This document shows, in pieces, positions 1 through 11,901 of a DNA stretch of 50,357 bases. This DNA comes from Acidimicrobiales bacterium. GTDB taxonomy: Bacteria; Actinomycetota; Acidimicrobiia; Acidimicrobiales; GCA-2861595. A program made the position numbers and the translations under genes. The notes beneath the pieces are model-generated. The model ran no database searches, had not been told where the DNA came from, and saw only the letters and a list, made by a program, of their open reading frames with translations. How positions within the stretch are numbered: the stretch's first letter is position 1; each line of letters starts with the position of its first letter. The DNA lies in contig JAUJNQ010000004.1 in assembly GCA_030448025.1 (NCBI GenBank), forward strand, positions 225,517-275,873, read 5' to 3'.

Positions 1-33
1 AACCAATGCCTTGAGACCTTGGGCCATGGTCAC
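1..33 (-). CDS. 5' end of an unidentified gene, cut by the window edge
   Basis: A GTG at 33..31 opens a frame that runs off the window ([11 protein letters not shown]). A GGAG ribosome-site-like motif lies 7 nt upstream, and two TAGCCT -10-like hexamers lie at 61..56 and 74..69, just past the prfB stop. The eleven visible residues are not enough to name a family. In many actinobacteria ftsE follows prfB, but these residues do not look like an FtsE N-terminus, so no function is assigned. Confidence 0.35.
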   Translation of the reverse strand, partial: MTMAQGLKALV

Positions 34-91
34 AGGGGTGCTCCGCCAACCAACCAGGCTAACAGCCCAGGCTAGTGGAGCCGGTTCAACG

Positions 92-1204
92 CTAGGGCTC
101 TTCGTGCGCCCGGCGCCAACGCAGGTAGGACTCCATGAAGGCGTCGAGGTCCCCGTCGAGCACCGCGGCCACGTTTCCGGTCTCGTGCCCGGTGCGCTCG
201 TCCTTGACCTTCTGGTACGGCGCCAGCACGTACCCCCTGATGAAGCTGCCGGCGCGCGACACCTGGGCCTGGGGTCCGGAGAGTGCCGAGAGCTGGGCTC
301 TGCGCTCCTCACGCTGGCGCTCGGCCAGCTTGGCGGCGAGGATCTGCATGGCCTTGGCCTTGTTCTGGAACTGGCTGCGCTCGTTCTGGCACGACACCAC
401 GACCCCGGTGGGCAGGTGGGTGATCCGCACCGCGGAGTCGGTGACGTTCACGTGCTGGCCCCCTGCCCCCGACGAGCGGTAGGTGTCGATGCGAAGGTCC
501 TTCTCGTCGATGTCCACCTCACTGGAAAGATCCTCCAGGAAGGGCGTCACCTCGAGAGCGGCGTAGGAGGTCTGGCGTCGGGCCTGAGCGTCGAAGGGTG
601 AGATGCGGTAGAGGCGATGGACCCCCCGCTCGCCGGACAACAGCCCATAGGAGTAACGGCCCTTGATGATGAAGGTGGCCGACAAGATGCCCGCTTCCTG
701 GCCCGCGCTCTCCTCGTCGACCTCGACTGCGAAGCCCCGGGTCTCGGCCCAGCGCAGGTACATCCGAAGCATCATCTGAGCCCAGTCCTGGGCGTCGGTC
801 CCGCCCTCGCCGGCGTGGATCTCACAGACCGAGTCACCCTCGTCGTGCTCACCGCTGAAGAGCGAGCGCAGCTCGAGGTCGCCGAGGCGGCGAACCAGAT
901 CGGCGAGCGCGGTGTCCAGCTCCAGCTCGACGCTGTCGTCCGCCTCGGCGACGGCCAGCTCGTACAGCGTCTCCGCGTCGGCCAGGCGGCCCCCGAGGTC
1001 GTCGAAGAGGGCGGCGTCGTCAGCCAGGCGGCCGAACTCGGTGGTCAGTGAGCGGGCCCGGTCGGGATCGTCCCACAGGTCGGCCCGACCCACCTCGGGC
1101 TCCAGCTCCGCCAGTCGCTTTCGCTTTCCCTCCAGGTCCAGGTATTTCTCGGCGTCGGAGAGCCGCTGCCTCAAGGCGCCCAGCTCGGGGGAGAGATCAC
1201 GCAT
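92..1204 (-). CDS. prfB: peptide chain release factor 2
   Basis: Class I release factor that reads UGA and UAA stop codons and triggers peptidyl-tRNA hydrolysis in the ribosome. The 370-residue protein has the usual helical N-domain, the RF2-specific anticodon tripeptide Ser-Pro-Phe near residues 202-204 (ISPFDAQ), and the catalytic Gly-Gly-Gln near 248-250 ([10 protein letters not shown]). Length fits the family. The whole protein is in one frame from an ATG at 1204, so the autoregulatory +1 frameshift known from E. coli prfB is absent, as usual in actinobacteria. It lies 96 bp downstream of secA on the same strand, with a double-hairpin element between them. Confidence 0.96.
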   Translation of the reverse strand: MRDLSPELGALRQRLSDAEKYLDLEGKRKRLAELEPEVGRADLWDDPDRARSLTTEFGRLADDAALFDDLGGRLADAETLYELAVAEADDSVELELDTALADLVRRLGDLELRSLFSGEHDEGDSVCEIHAGEGGTDAQDWAQMMLRMYLRWAETRGFAVEVDEESAGQEAGILSATFIIKGRYSYGLLSGERGVHRLYRISPFDAQARRQTSYAALEVTPFLEDLSSEVDIDEKDLRIDTYRSSGAGGQHVNVTDSAVRITHLPTGVVVSCQNERSQFQNKAKAMQILAAKLAERQREERRAQLSALSGPQAQVSRAGSFIRGYVLAPYQKVKDERTGHETGNVAAVLDGDLDAFMESYLRWRRAHEEP

Positions 1205-1230
1205 CAGTCGTGAGATCTGTGAGCGCGAAG

Positions 1231-1299
1231 GCCGATCCGGCTCTGCCGGTCGGCCGGAGCACCGAACAGCCCGCCGAGGAAGCTCCGCTTCCGAGGCGA
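1231..1299 (-). repeat. double-hairpin 3' element, copy 1 (after secA)
   Basis: Two conserved blocks flank a 17-bp variable spacer. Block 1272-1299 folds as CGCC, two mismatched bases, GGAAGC, 3-nt loop, GCTTCC, two mismatched bases, GGCG. Block 1231-1254 folds as GCCGA/TCGGC plus CCGGC/GCCGG around a one-base bulge. The element begins 1 bp after the secA stop codon. A copy with the same block lengths and spacer length follows ahcY (7020-7088) and a related one ends ftsH (17471-17538). Likely a terminator or 3'-end protective structure; there is no U-tract, which is common for actinobacterial terminators. Confidence 0.7.
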
Positions 1300-1300
1300 T

Positions 1301-4036
<2,736 letters not shown>

Positions 4037-4045
4037 ATCACCCCA

Positions 4046-4051
4046 ATCCTA
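4046..4051 (-). promoter_or_regulatory. -10 hexamer of secA (TAGGAT)
   Basis: TAGGAT sits 9 nt before the secA ATG, giving a nearly leaderless transcript. No convincing -35 is visible. The spacer GGGGTGAT could alternatively act as a weak ribosome site. Confidence 0.45.
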
Positions 4052-4091
4052 AAGCCGAAGCAGCGCCTGCCCGACGTGGGAGCCGCCGGGG

Positions 4092-4756
4092 TCACGACTC
4101 GAGGTCGAGCAGGCGCTCCTTCACGGCGTACGCCACCGCCTCCATGCGGTCCTGCAGGTGGAGCTTCTCCAAGATGTTGCGCACATGGTTCTTGACCGTG
4201 CTCTCGGAGATGGACAGCTCGGCGGCGATGTATCGGTTGCTGAGGCCGCGAGCCACCAGGCGGAGGATGTCGACCTCACGACCCGTCAAGGCAGCAGGGG
4301 ACAGTCCGAGCCTGCCCTCGGCCCGCTGGGCGAGGGTGGTGAACTCGTCGAGCAGCTTCGACGCCATCGAAGGTGAGATCAGGCTGTGGCCGCGGCCTAC
4401 GGCCCGTATGGCCTCGGACACCTCCTCGATGGACACCTCCTTGAGCAGGTAGCCGTTGGCACCGGCCTTCACCGCCTCGAAGAGGTCACCTTCGTCGTCA
4501 CTGGTCGTGAGCATCAAGATCCTGGTGCTCGGCACCTCGCTGCGAATGCGGCGAGCGGCCTCGATGCCGTTCATGACCGGCATGCGGACCTCCATGAGCA
4601 CCACGTCGGGCACCAGTTCTCGGACACGGTCCAGCGCTTCGGACCCGTCGGCGGCCTCGCCCACCACCTCGATGCCGGCCACGGTGCACAGCACCAGCTG
4701 CAGGCCCCGGCGGAACAGCGGCTGATCGTCGACGACAAGGACCCGCAGGGCCTCAC
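4092..4756 (-). CDS. NarL/LuxR-family response regulator with Asp-to-Glu acceptor site; 5' end irregular
   Basis: Receiver domain plus LuxR-type helix-turn-helix (LTGREVDILRLVARGLSN through STVKNHVRNILEKL), a DNA-binding transcription regulator. The acidic pocket (VLVVDDQP, codons at about 4742-4719), switch Thr (LMLTTSDDE) and conserved Lys (GYLLKE) are present, but the phospho-acceptor position is Glu (LMEVRMP, codon 4592..4590). The first canonical in-frame start is GTG at 4694, which would delete the acidic pocket. In-frame homology continues upstream to a CTG at 4748..4746, while a GTG at 4756..4754 is one frame off. One missing base after 4752 would give a normal start M-R-A-L-R-V-L-V-V-D-D. 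No histidine kinase is nearby. Family sure, start unsure. Confidence 0.8.
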
Positions 4757-4819
4757 CCGGCCCGTCGGGCCCGGCGAGTAGCCCTGACTGGGCGCTCAGC
4801 GTGGTTAGGGACCGGTCGC

Positions 4820-5431
4820 TCAGGACGAGCCCTCGATGAGGCCGACATCGCCGTCGTTGCGTCGGTAGACCACGGCCGCCCCGCCGGTGTCGGCGTTGGT
4901 GAACAGGAAGAAGTCGTGGCCCAGCAAGTCCATCTGCAGGGCCGCTTCCTCCGGCGTCATGGGCTTGATGGCGAACTGCTTGGACCTGACGATGCGGAGG
5001 CCAGGGTGGCCCTCCGCATCCTCGTCCGTGTCCTCGCCCGTGTCCTCGTCGGAGCCTTCGACGTCGGAGGTGCGGATCAGCTCCCCCGGCACGGAGAGGT
5101 GGTCCACCGACGCCGGGCGGCGGGGATGTGACCGGCCCACGAGCTTTCCCTTTAGCTTCTCGAGGCGGTGGTTGAGCTTGGCCACCACCAGGTCCAGGGC
5201 TGCAACGGCTTCGCTGGCGGCGGCGCGAGCCCGCACGACGTGGCCGTGACCGTAGAGCGTGACCTCGCAGACCTCCTTCTCGGAGATGCGGGGGTTGCGT
5301 TCCTCGGTGAACAGCACCTCGGCCCGCTCCATGCCGTCGAGAAAACGGCCCAACCGCCCCACCTTCTCCTCCACCGCGTCACGCACGGACCTCGAAACCT
5401 CGACCTTGCGGCCCGCGATGGTGATGTCCAT
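4820..5431 (-). CDS. hpf: ribosome hibernation promoting factor, long form
   Basis: Long HPF of about 203 residues that binds the 30S subunit and promotes 100S dimers in stationary phase or stress. The N-terminal S30AE domain starts MDITIAGRKVEVS; the C-terminal dimerisation domain runs from KQFAIKPMTPEEAALQM to NDGDVGLIEG. Between them is an acidic linker rich in Glu-Asp-Thr. The frame stays open upstream to 5545, but the ATG at 5431 matches the family start and has a strong GGAAAGGGGG ribosome site. Next to secA and comF, as in mycobacteria. Confidence 0.93.
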   Translation of the reverse strand: MDITIAGRKVEVSRSVRDAVEEKVGRLGRFLDGMERAEVLFTEERNPRISEKEVCEVTLYGHGHVVRARAAASEAVAALDLVVAKLNHRLEKLKGKLVGRSHPRRPASVDHLSVPGELIRTSDVEGSDEDTGEDTDEDAEGHPGLRIVRSKQFAIKPMTPEEAALQMDLLGHDFFLFTNADTGGAAVVYRRNDGDVGLIEGSS

Positions 5432-5467
5432 CGTGGCCCCCTTTCCTGGTCTGCGGATGCGCGGAGG

Positions 5468-5473
5468 AGTGTA
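5468..5473 (-). promoter_or_regulatory. candidate -10 of hpf (TACACT)
   Basis: TACACT lies 36 nt before the hpf ATG. This implies a leader of about 30 nt holding the purine-rich ribosome site, unlike the leaderless pattern of many genes here. The rest of 5432-5606 shows no gene. Confidence 0.4.
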
Positions 5474-5606
5474 TGTCCGTCTCTTACCGTGCCCACTGGG
5501 GCGAGCACCAGGGCTCACGGAGGTCGCGCCCGGGACACGCTGCACTGGTGTTCCCTCGGCGAGCGGGACAGCCCACTTGAGCAGGGATCGAGAGCCCAGC
5601 CCCCGC

Positions 5607-6215
5607 TCAGGGTCTGCGGGCGGCCACGAGGGCGGTCACGTCCTGCGCCCCCGCCTCCCGCAGCCGGCGAGCTGCAGCAGCCAGCGTGGCGCCGGTGGTG
5701 ACCACGTCATCCACGAGCAACACGCGGGGTGGCACTGCGCGTTCGCTCCGGACCTCGTAGCCAGGGCCGTCGAGGCGCTGGCGGCGGGACCGTCCGGTCT
5801 GGGCCGGGCCCCGCTCGCGCCGCAGGAGGCACCGGCACGGGACGCCCAGCCGCCGAGCGACGGCCGTGGCGAGGACTCGACCCTGGTCGAAGCCGCGCTG
5901 CCGCCGGTGGGCGGCCGTGGTGGGCACCCACGTCACGACGTCGGCGGGCGCGCCCGTTGCTGGATCCCGCTGATCCTCCACGAGCTTGGCCATCTCCGTC
6001 GCCAGCCAGGGGACCACGCAGCGGGCGTTGCGGTACTTGAGCCTGGCGACGATCTCCCGGCCCACTCCCTCGTAGGCCATCACCGCTGCGCAGGTCCTGA
6101 CCCCCGGCGGCAGGGGCAGGCTGGGGGGCGGCCCGATCACCGCCCGGCACCTGGCGCACGGAGCCCCCTCGGGCGAGCCACAAACCGGACACGACGCTGG
6201 CAGGAGCACTGTCAC
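5607..6215 (-). CDS. ComF-family phosphoribosyltransferase-like protein
   Basis: ComF proteins are needed for DNA uptake in naturally competent bacteria; many non-competent actinobacteria also carry one. The N-terminus has a zinc-ribbon pattern (CPVCGSPEGAPCARC); the C-terminal half is a type I phosphoribosyltransferase fold with the PRPP loop VLLVDDVVTTGATL and the family segment RGFDQG. About 202 residues from GTG at 6215 (or 200 from GTG at 6209); the open frame continues far upstream but only with shadow-like Arg/Pro-rich sequence. Both candidate starts lie in the left arm of a perfect 12-bp inverted repeat, so the start could be hidden in an mRNA hairpin. Confidence 0.85.
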   Translation of the reverse strand: MTVLLPASCPVCGSPEGAPCARCRAVIGPPPSLPLPPGVRTCAAVMAYEGVGREIVARLKYRNARCVVPWLATEMAKLVEDQRDPATGAPADVVTWVPTTAAHRRQRGFDQGRVLATAVARRLGVPCRCLLRRERGPAQTGRSRRQRLDGPGYEVRSERAVPPRVLLVDDVVTTGATLAAAARRLREAGAQDVTALVAARRP

Positions 6216-6240
6216 AGGATGCCGCCACCCTGTGACAGTG
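6207..6240. promoter_or_regulatory. perfect 12-bp inverted repeat over the comF start
   Basis: CACTGTCACAGG (6207-6218) and CCTGTGACAGTG (6229-6240) are exact reverse complements around a 10-nt spacer. In comF mRNA this forms a 12-bp hairpin containing both candidate GUG starts. As DNA it could be an operator; each arm is itself nearly symmetric (CTGT-C-ACAG). Confidence 0.7.
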
Positions 6241-6263
6241 AGCCGTGGCGGGGCCTCGATCAG

Positions 6264-6301
6264 CCCCTCCCGACGTTCTGTCAGAACGAAGCGGGGAGGG
6301 G
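6264..6301. promoter_or_regulatory. nested palindrome in the comF/YitT-like divergent region
   Basis: CGTTCTG-T-CAGAACG (6274-6288) is a 7-bp palindrome around one base. It is enclosed by CCCCTCCC (6264-6271) and GGGAGGGG (6294-6301). It lies 13 bp upstream of the -10 of the rightward gene and about 60 bp upstream of comF, fitting a regulator-binding site for one or both genes. Confidence 0.5.
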
Positions 6302-6313
6302 TGTGGCGGTCGG

Positions 6314-6319
6314 TAGCGT
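6314..6319 (+). promoter_or_regulatory. -10 hexamer of the YczE/YitT-like gene (TAGCGT)
   Basis: TAGCGT followed by 8 nt and GTG at 6328 fits leaderless transcription and is the main reason for preferring that start. Confidence 0.45.
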
Positions 6320-6327
6320 TGGCCGTC

Positions 6328-6942
6328 GTGCTCCAGCTCCCTGACCGCGCGGACCTGGGCCGGCGCCTCCTCCAGCTGTTCCCGGGTTTGGCCGCGTGCG
6401 GCGTAGGACTGGCCCTCATGGTCCGGGCCCGCCTCGGGCTCGGACCCTGGGACGTGCTCCACCAGGGGCTGTCGACGCGGACCGGCCTGCCCATCGGGAT
6501 CCTCGTCATCCTCGTTGGCTTGGTGGTGCTCCTCGGCTGGTTCCCGCTGCGGCAACGTCCGGGCATCGGCACGGTGTGCAACGCCCTCCTGATCGGCCTG
6601 GTGATCGACGCCGTGCTGGCGGTGGCTCCCGAGCCGGGGGGCCTGGCCATCCGGTGGGCGTTCTTCTTCTCCGGGTTGGCCCTGATGGGGCTGGGCTCGG
6701 GTCTGTACATCGGCGCCGGTCTCGGTCCTGGCCCCCGGGATGGTCTGATGACCGGCCTGGCTGCCCGCGGCTACTCGTTGCGGCTCGTGCGCACCCTCAT
6801 CGAGCTGTCTGCCGTGGCCGCAGGGTGGGCGCTGGGAGGAAACGTCGGCGTGGGCACCCTGATCTTTGCCTTCGCCATCGGCCCCCTGGTCCAAGCGTTC
6901 CTGGGGCGCATGACCATCCCGGCACCAATCCCAGCCGAGTAG
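6328..6942 (+). CDS. YczE/YyaS/YitT-family integral membrane protein
   Basis: About 204 residues with five or six hydrophobic segments separated by short polar loops. The conserved N-terminal stretch GLALMVRARLGLGPWDVLHQGL and the repeated GAGLGPGPRDGLMTGL resemble the internal repeat of the YczE/YitT group. Function in this family is not established; some are annotated as possible transporters. An in-frame start exists at 6232, but its extra 32 residues are polar and Arg/Ser-rich and overlap the comF inverted repeat, so GTG at 6328 is preferred. Divergent from comF, convergent with ahcY. Confidence 0.8.
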   Translation: MLQLPDRADLGRRLLQLFPGLAACGVGLALMVRARLGLGPWDVLHQGLSTRTGLPIGILVILVGLVVLLGWFPLRQRPGIGTVCNALLIGLVIDAVLAVAPEPGGLAIRWAFFFSGLALMGLGSGLYIGAGLGPGPRDGLMTGLAARGYSLRLVRTLIELSAVAAGWALGGNVGVGTLIFAFAIGPLVQAFLGRMTIPAPIPAE

Positions 6943-7019
6943 CGCAATGGCCAGTGGCCGCAGGAGGCGCCGAAGGCGCCCCCAACGGCTACGCAGCCAG
7001 AGAGGTGGTGAACATCGGT

Positions 7020-7088
7020 GCCGATCCGGCTACGCCGGTCGGCACCGATTCAGTCAAGCTCGCCGAGGAAGCTCCGCTTCCGAGGCGA
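7020..7088 (-). repeat. double-hairpin 3' element, copy 2 (after ahcY)
   Basis: Same architecture as 1231-1299: a 24-bp block (22 of 24 identical), a 17-bp unrelated spacer and a 28-bp block (28 of 28 identical). It starts 5 bp after the ahcY stop, in the same orientation to its gene as copy 1 to secA. It also lies downstream of the convergent membrane-protein gene and could serve both. Confidence 0.72.
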
Positions 7089-7093
7089 AGGAA

Positions 7094-8437
<1,344 letters not shown>

Positions 8438-9493
8438 TCAGACAGAGATGGAATCAGGGGGCGGGGCGAACTCTTGCTTGAGGCCGCTAAGGGTGGGCAC
8501 CGGCCCGGGATCGATCCCCTTGTAGTCCGCCAGGTGCAGGGAGACGTAGTCACCGTAGATCACCAGGTCGAGGAGCTGCGCCAACTCCCCCTCACCCTCG
8601 GCGTGGACCTCGTGCATCCCGGCCACCTTGTCGTGCACCAGCTCGGTCACCATCTCGAAGCGGCGCATCACCTGCGGGTGCTCGTCGTCGTGGCGCAGCG
8701 CCACCACGCTCAGGATCTCACGGGTGACGTCGATGTGCTGGCCCCACCCCTGGACCTCGTTGTGGCACAGCTCGGGCTGCACGTTCCAGAACGCCGGGGC
8801 ATTGGCGTTCTCGTTGATCTGAGTCTTCCATCGCTGTGCCGCCGCCCCACCCAGCGCTCCGGAGGAATGGATCAACGGGATGGTGGAATCGATCCGGCGG
8901 GCCAGCTCGGCGGCCGGGCTCTCCGCCTTGGTGAGCTGATCGCGCCGGCGCTTCAGCTGCTCCACCGCAAGCTCGATCCAGCGGCTGGCACCGGGGAAGA
9001 GCCCCATCTCCTCCAGCATCACGAGCGGGGGTATGGCGAGGGAACCCACCGCGGCCCGAGGTTGGGGGAGGTCGTCGGGCAGCATGACCATGGGCGCACC
9101 CCACGCCGCGCCCAACTTGGCAAGCTCTCCCCCGCTGGTGACGATGACCACGTTGGCGCCCTGGGCGGCCCCCTCCTTGGCTGCCTCGATGGTCTCCTCG
9201 GTGTCGCCCGAGAATGACACGGCGAACAGCAGCGTGCCGTCGCCGACGAAAGCCGGGAGCGTGTAGGACTTCACCGTGATGACGGGAACGGCCATGAAGG
9301 CCCCGGCGCTGGCCAAGAGGATGTCGCCGGCGATCCCGCTGCCTCCCATCCCGACCGCCACGACGTTCTCCACCGCGTCGTGCTCGGGCAGGCCCTCGAC
9401 GTCGCGAGCCGTTCGCGCCGCCTCCTCCACCTGCTCCGGCAGGCCGGCCGTGGCTTCCCAGATGCCTACGGTGTCCAGGGGAACCGGCGTCAT
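8438..9493 (-). CDS. SIS-domain bifunctional phosphoglucose/phosphomannose isomerase
   Basis: Predicted to interconvert fructose-6-P with glucose-6-P and mannose-6-P, feeding the ManB/ManC route to GDP-mannose. 351 residues with two SIS subdomains: NVVAVGMGGSGIAGD, the sugar-phosphate loop LFAVSFSGDTEET, and a C-terminal PGI/PMI part with WKTQINENANAPAFWN and HNEVQGWG. The ATG at 9493 overlaps the stop of the Trm112-like gene by 4 bp (ATGA), which fixes the start although the frame stays open to 9694. Mycobacterial Rv3256c has the same position next to manB. Confidence 0.9.
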   Translation of the reverse strand: MTPVPLDTVGIWEATAGLPEQVEEAARTARDVEGLPEHDAVENVVAVGMGGSGIAGDILLASAGAFMAVPVITVKSYTLPAFVGDGTLLFAVSFSGDTEETIEAAKEGAAQGANVVIVTSGGELAKLGAAWGAPMVMLPDDLPQPRAAVGSLAIPPLVMLEEMGLFPGASRWIELAVEQLKRRRDQLTKAESPAAELARRIDSTIPLIHSSGALGGAAAQRWKTQINENANAPAFWNVQPELCHNEVQGWGQHIDVTREILSVVALRHDDEHPQVMRRFEMVTELVHDKVAGMHEVHAEGEGELAQLLDLVIYGDYVSLHLADYKGIDPGPVPTLSGLKQEFAPPPDSISV

Positions 9494-9729
9494 CCTTCCT
9501 CGAAGGTCGGAGTGACGCCTTGTGTCTCCGCCTTGGTGGTGAGGCGCTGATGCTCGTCGTCGGTGACCGTCTCGGCCTCGTCGATCAGCATGATGGGGAT
9601 GTCGTCGCGAATGGCGTAGCGCCGCTTGAGGCGCGGGTTGTAAAGGCTCGATTCGTCCTCGAAGTACAGGAGTGGCCCCTTGTCCTCGGGGCACGCCAGG
9701 ATCTCGAGCAGCTGCGGGTCGAGCGCCAC
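9490..9729 (-). CDS. Trm112-like small protein
   Basis: 79-residue protein of the Trm112/YcaR group, starting MALDPQLLEILACPEDKGPL and containing RRYAIRDDIPIMLIDEA, the usual core. Bacterial members keep only part of the zinc-binding site; here one Cys is visible. Family members stabilise methyltransferases in eukaryotes and archaea, while bacterial roles are unclear. It is translationally coupled on both sides: GTG start 1 bp after the manB stop, stop overlapping the next start. Confidence 0.88.
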   Translation of the reverse strand: MALDPQLLEILACPEDKGPLLYFEDESSLYNPRLKRRYAIRDDIPIMLIDEAETVTDDEHQRLTTKAETQGVTPTFEEG

Positions 9730-9730
9730 G

Positions 9731-11071
9731 TCAGTTATCCCTCACCAGAGCCAGGACCTCCTCGGTGCGCTGATCGCAGTCTTCCCGGGTGGAGGCCTCC
9801 AGGTTCAGCCGCAGCTTCGGTTCGGTGTTCGAGGGGCGAAGGTTGAACCACCACTCCCCCAGGTCGACGGTGAGCCCGTCGGTGCGATCCTGCTCGGCGT
9901 CCTCGTAGGCCTCGGCCACCTTCTCCATGACCGCGTCCTGGTCGGACACCTCGCTGTTGATCTCGCCCGACTGGGCGTAGCGCTCGAAGGGCTTGCGCAG
10001 CTCGGAGAGGGGCTGCTCCTCCTTGCTCAACAGCTCGAGCACCACCAGGGCGGCCACCAGTCCGGAGTCGGCGCGGTAGTTGTCCTTGAAGTAGTAGTGA
10101 CCCGAGTGCTCGCCGCCGAAGACCGCGCCGGTCTCGGCCATGAGGCCCTTGATGTAGGAATGCCCCACCCGGCTGCGGATCGCCTCGCCGCCGTTCTCTT
10201 CGATGATCTCGGGCACGGCTTTGGAGCAGATCAGGTTGTAGATGATCTTGGACCCGGGCTTCTTGTCCAGGATGGACTTGGCCACCATGACGGTGGTCAG
10301 CGACCCTGACAGCGGCTCGGCCTTCTCGTCCACCAGGAAGACCCGGTCGGCGTCGCCGTCGAAGGCCAGCCCCACGTCGGCGCCGACCTCGAGCACCCGT
10401 TCCTTCAGCGCCTTCAGGTTCTCGGGGTCGATGGGGTCGGGGGGATGGTTGGGGAAGGAACCGTCGAGCTCCTCGAACAGGATCTCGACGTCGAACGGCA
10501 GCCCCTCGAACACGAGGGGCCCGACGAGCCCGCCCATGCCATTGGCGGCGTCGGCCACCACCTTGAGCGGGCGCAGCACCTCGCGGTCCACGAAGGAGCG
10601 AACGTGGTCGGCGTAGTCGCCGAGCAGGTCCAGCTCGGCGATCTCGCCCTCCTTGTCGGCAGGAGCGAAGTCGTCCGCCTCCACCAGTTCCTTGATCTCG
10701 GCCAGGCCAGATTCGAGGCCCACGGGCGCGGCGCCGGGCAGGCACATCTTGATCCCGTTGTACTTGGCCGGGTTGTGAGAGGCGGTGAACATGGCGCCCG
10801 CCGAGTCGAGCTTGCCGGCGGCGAAGTACAGCAGGTCCGTGGACGCCAGCCCGAGGTCCACCACGTCGACCCCCTGCGACGTGGCCCCCTCGGCGAAGGC
10901 TCGGGAGAGCTCGACACCCGACTCCCGCATGTCACGAGCCACCAGGATCCGCTCGGCGTCCACGAAGCGGGCAAAGGCGGCCCCGACCTTGCGGGCAAGG
11001 TCGGCGTCGAGCTGGTCGGGCACCGTGCCGCGCACGTCATAAGCCTTGAAGATCTCGTCCAGAGTTCCCAT
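9731..11071 (-). CDS. manB: phosphomannomutase/phosphoglucomutase
   Basis: Alpha-D-phosphohexomutase of 446 residues converting mannose-6-P to mannose-1-P (and probably glucose phosphates), needed for GDP-mannose. All four family signatures are present: phosphoserine loop TASHNPAKYNG, metal loop DGDADR, sugar loop GEHSGHYYF and phosphate loop RPSNTEPKLRLN. ATG at 11071 gives the usual N-terminus (MGTLDEIFKAYDVRG); the frame is open upstream but out of family. Its -10 (TAGGCT) contains the TAG stop codon of the preceding GT2 gene. Equivalent to Rv3257c by context. Confidence 0.94.
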   Translation of the reverse strand: MGTLDEIFKAYDVRGTVPDQLDADLARKVGAAFARFVDAERILVARDMRESGVELSRAFAEGATSQGVDVVDLGLASTDLLYFAAGKLDSAGAMFTASHNPAKYNGIKMCLPGAAPVGLESGLAEIKELVEADDFAPADKEGEIAELDLLGDYADHVRSFVDREVLRPLKVVADAANGMGGLVGPLVFEGLPFDVEILFEELDGSFPNHPPDPIDPENLKALKERVLEVGADVGLAFDGDADRVFLVDEKAEPLSGSLTTVMVAKSILDKKPGSKIIYNLICSKAVPEIIEENGGEAIRSRVGHSYIKGLMAETGAVFGGEHSGHYYFKDNYRADSGLVAALVVLELLSKEEQPLSELRKPFERYAQSGEINSEVSDQDAVMEKVAEAYEDAEQDRTDGLTVDLGEWWFNLRPSNTEPKLRLNLEASTREDCDQRTEEVLALVRDN

Positions 11072-11082
11072 GTCGCTCGGGG

Positions 11083-11088
11083 AGCCTA
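11083..11088 (-). promoter_or_regulatory. -10 hexamer of manB (TAGGCT), including the upstream stop codon
   Basis: TAGGCT 11 nt before the manB ATG. Its first three bases are the TAG stop of the GT2 gene at 11086-11901, so manB may have its own start site within a co-oriented cluster. Confidence 0.4.
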
Positions 11089-11901
11089 CCGAGAAGCGCC
11101 CCGGGCCCGCCGATCCAACATTGCCCGTTCCTCGGGCCCGAGGGCGTAGACGCCGGCGCGGCTCCACCGCCGGACCCGGACCAGGTCCCTCATCATGAGG
11201 GGCCCGTCCCGGAGCAAACGGACGGTGGAGGTCTGCGGATTGGCCAGCTCGACCGGGACCTCGCGCATCGAGAGGCCGTAGCGCTGAGTCAGGTAGATGA
11301 CCTCGACGTCGAAGGCGAAGCCGTCCACGCGTGCCCGGTTGAACAGCATGTGGGCGGCGTCGGCCTCGAAGGCCTTCAGACCGCACTGGGTGTCCACGTA
11401 GCTGGGAAGAAGGACCACCCTGCTGAGCAGGTTGAACAGCCGGCCGCTCACCTCGCGCAGGCGACGAGCACGCACCAGGGTGGTGGTCTCCACATGGCGG
11501 CGGCTGCCTATGACGACGTCGAAGCCGGCCTGGACCTCATGTAGCAGTCGGAGGAGCTGGACCGGCGAGTAGGCCAGATCGGCATCGGTGAAAGCCACGG
11601 CCCGGCCCTCGGCGGCGAGGATGCCGGCGCGCACCGCGGCACCCTTCCCGCGGTTGACGGGCAGCGACAGGACCCGGTGGGCCCCCGCCCGGCGCGCCAC
11701 GTCGGCGGTGGCGTCCCGGGAGCCGTCGTCGACGACGACGATCTCCACGCCGCCGGGCACCGGTAGCTCTGCCCGAAGCCGCTCGACGGCGTCACCGATG
11801 CGGTCCGCCTCCTCGAACGCGGGGACGACGACACTGAGGGCCGGGCGCGTCACCTCACTGTGCGCGACCGGTCGTCCCAGCCCGAAGCCCTTGTCCGCCA
11901 C
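11086..11901 (-). CDS. family 2 glycosyltransferase, dolichyl/polyprenyl-phosphate hexose synthase type
   Basis: 271-residue GT-A enzyme resembling ALG5/DPM1-type transferases that load a hexose onto polyprenyl phosphate at the inner membrane face. Visible: N-terminal LSVVVPAFEEADRI, VVDDGSRD, VNRGKGAAVRAG, the metal-binding FTDADLAYS and the later DTQCGLKAFEA typical of this subgroup. No C-terminal membrane segment. Its start lies 47 bp inside the end of the large membrane protein gene, so the two are probably co-translated; a lipid-linked sugar made here could be the donor for that protein. Confidence 0.88.
   Translation of the reverse strand: MADKGFGLGRPVAHSEVTRPALSVVVPAFEEADRIGDAVERLRAELPVPGGVEIVVVDDGSRDATADVARRAGAHRVLSLPVNRGKGAAVRAGILAAEGRAVAFTDADLAYSPVQLLRLLHEVQAGFDVVIGSRRHVETTTLVRARRLREVSGRLFNLLSRVVLLPSYVDTQCGLKAFEADAAHMLFNRARVDGFAFDVEVIYLTQRYGLSMREVPVELANPQTSTVRLLRDGPLMMRDLVRVRRWSRAGVYALGPEERAMLDRRARGASR

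Noticed and set aside
92-1204. Programmed frameshift in prfB
   Set aside because: The N-domain and catalytic domain are in one frame with no internal UGA.
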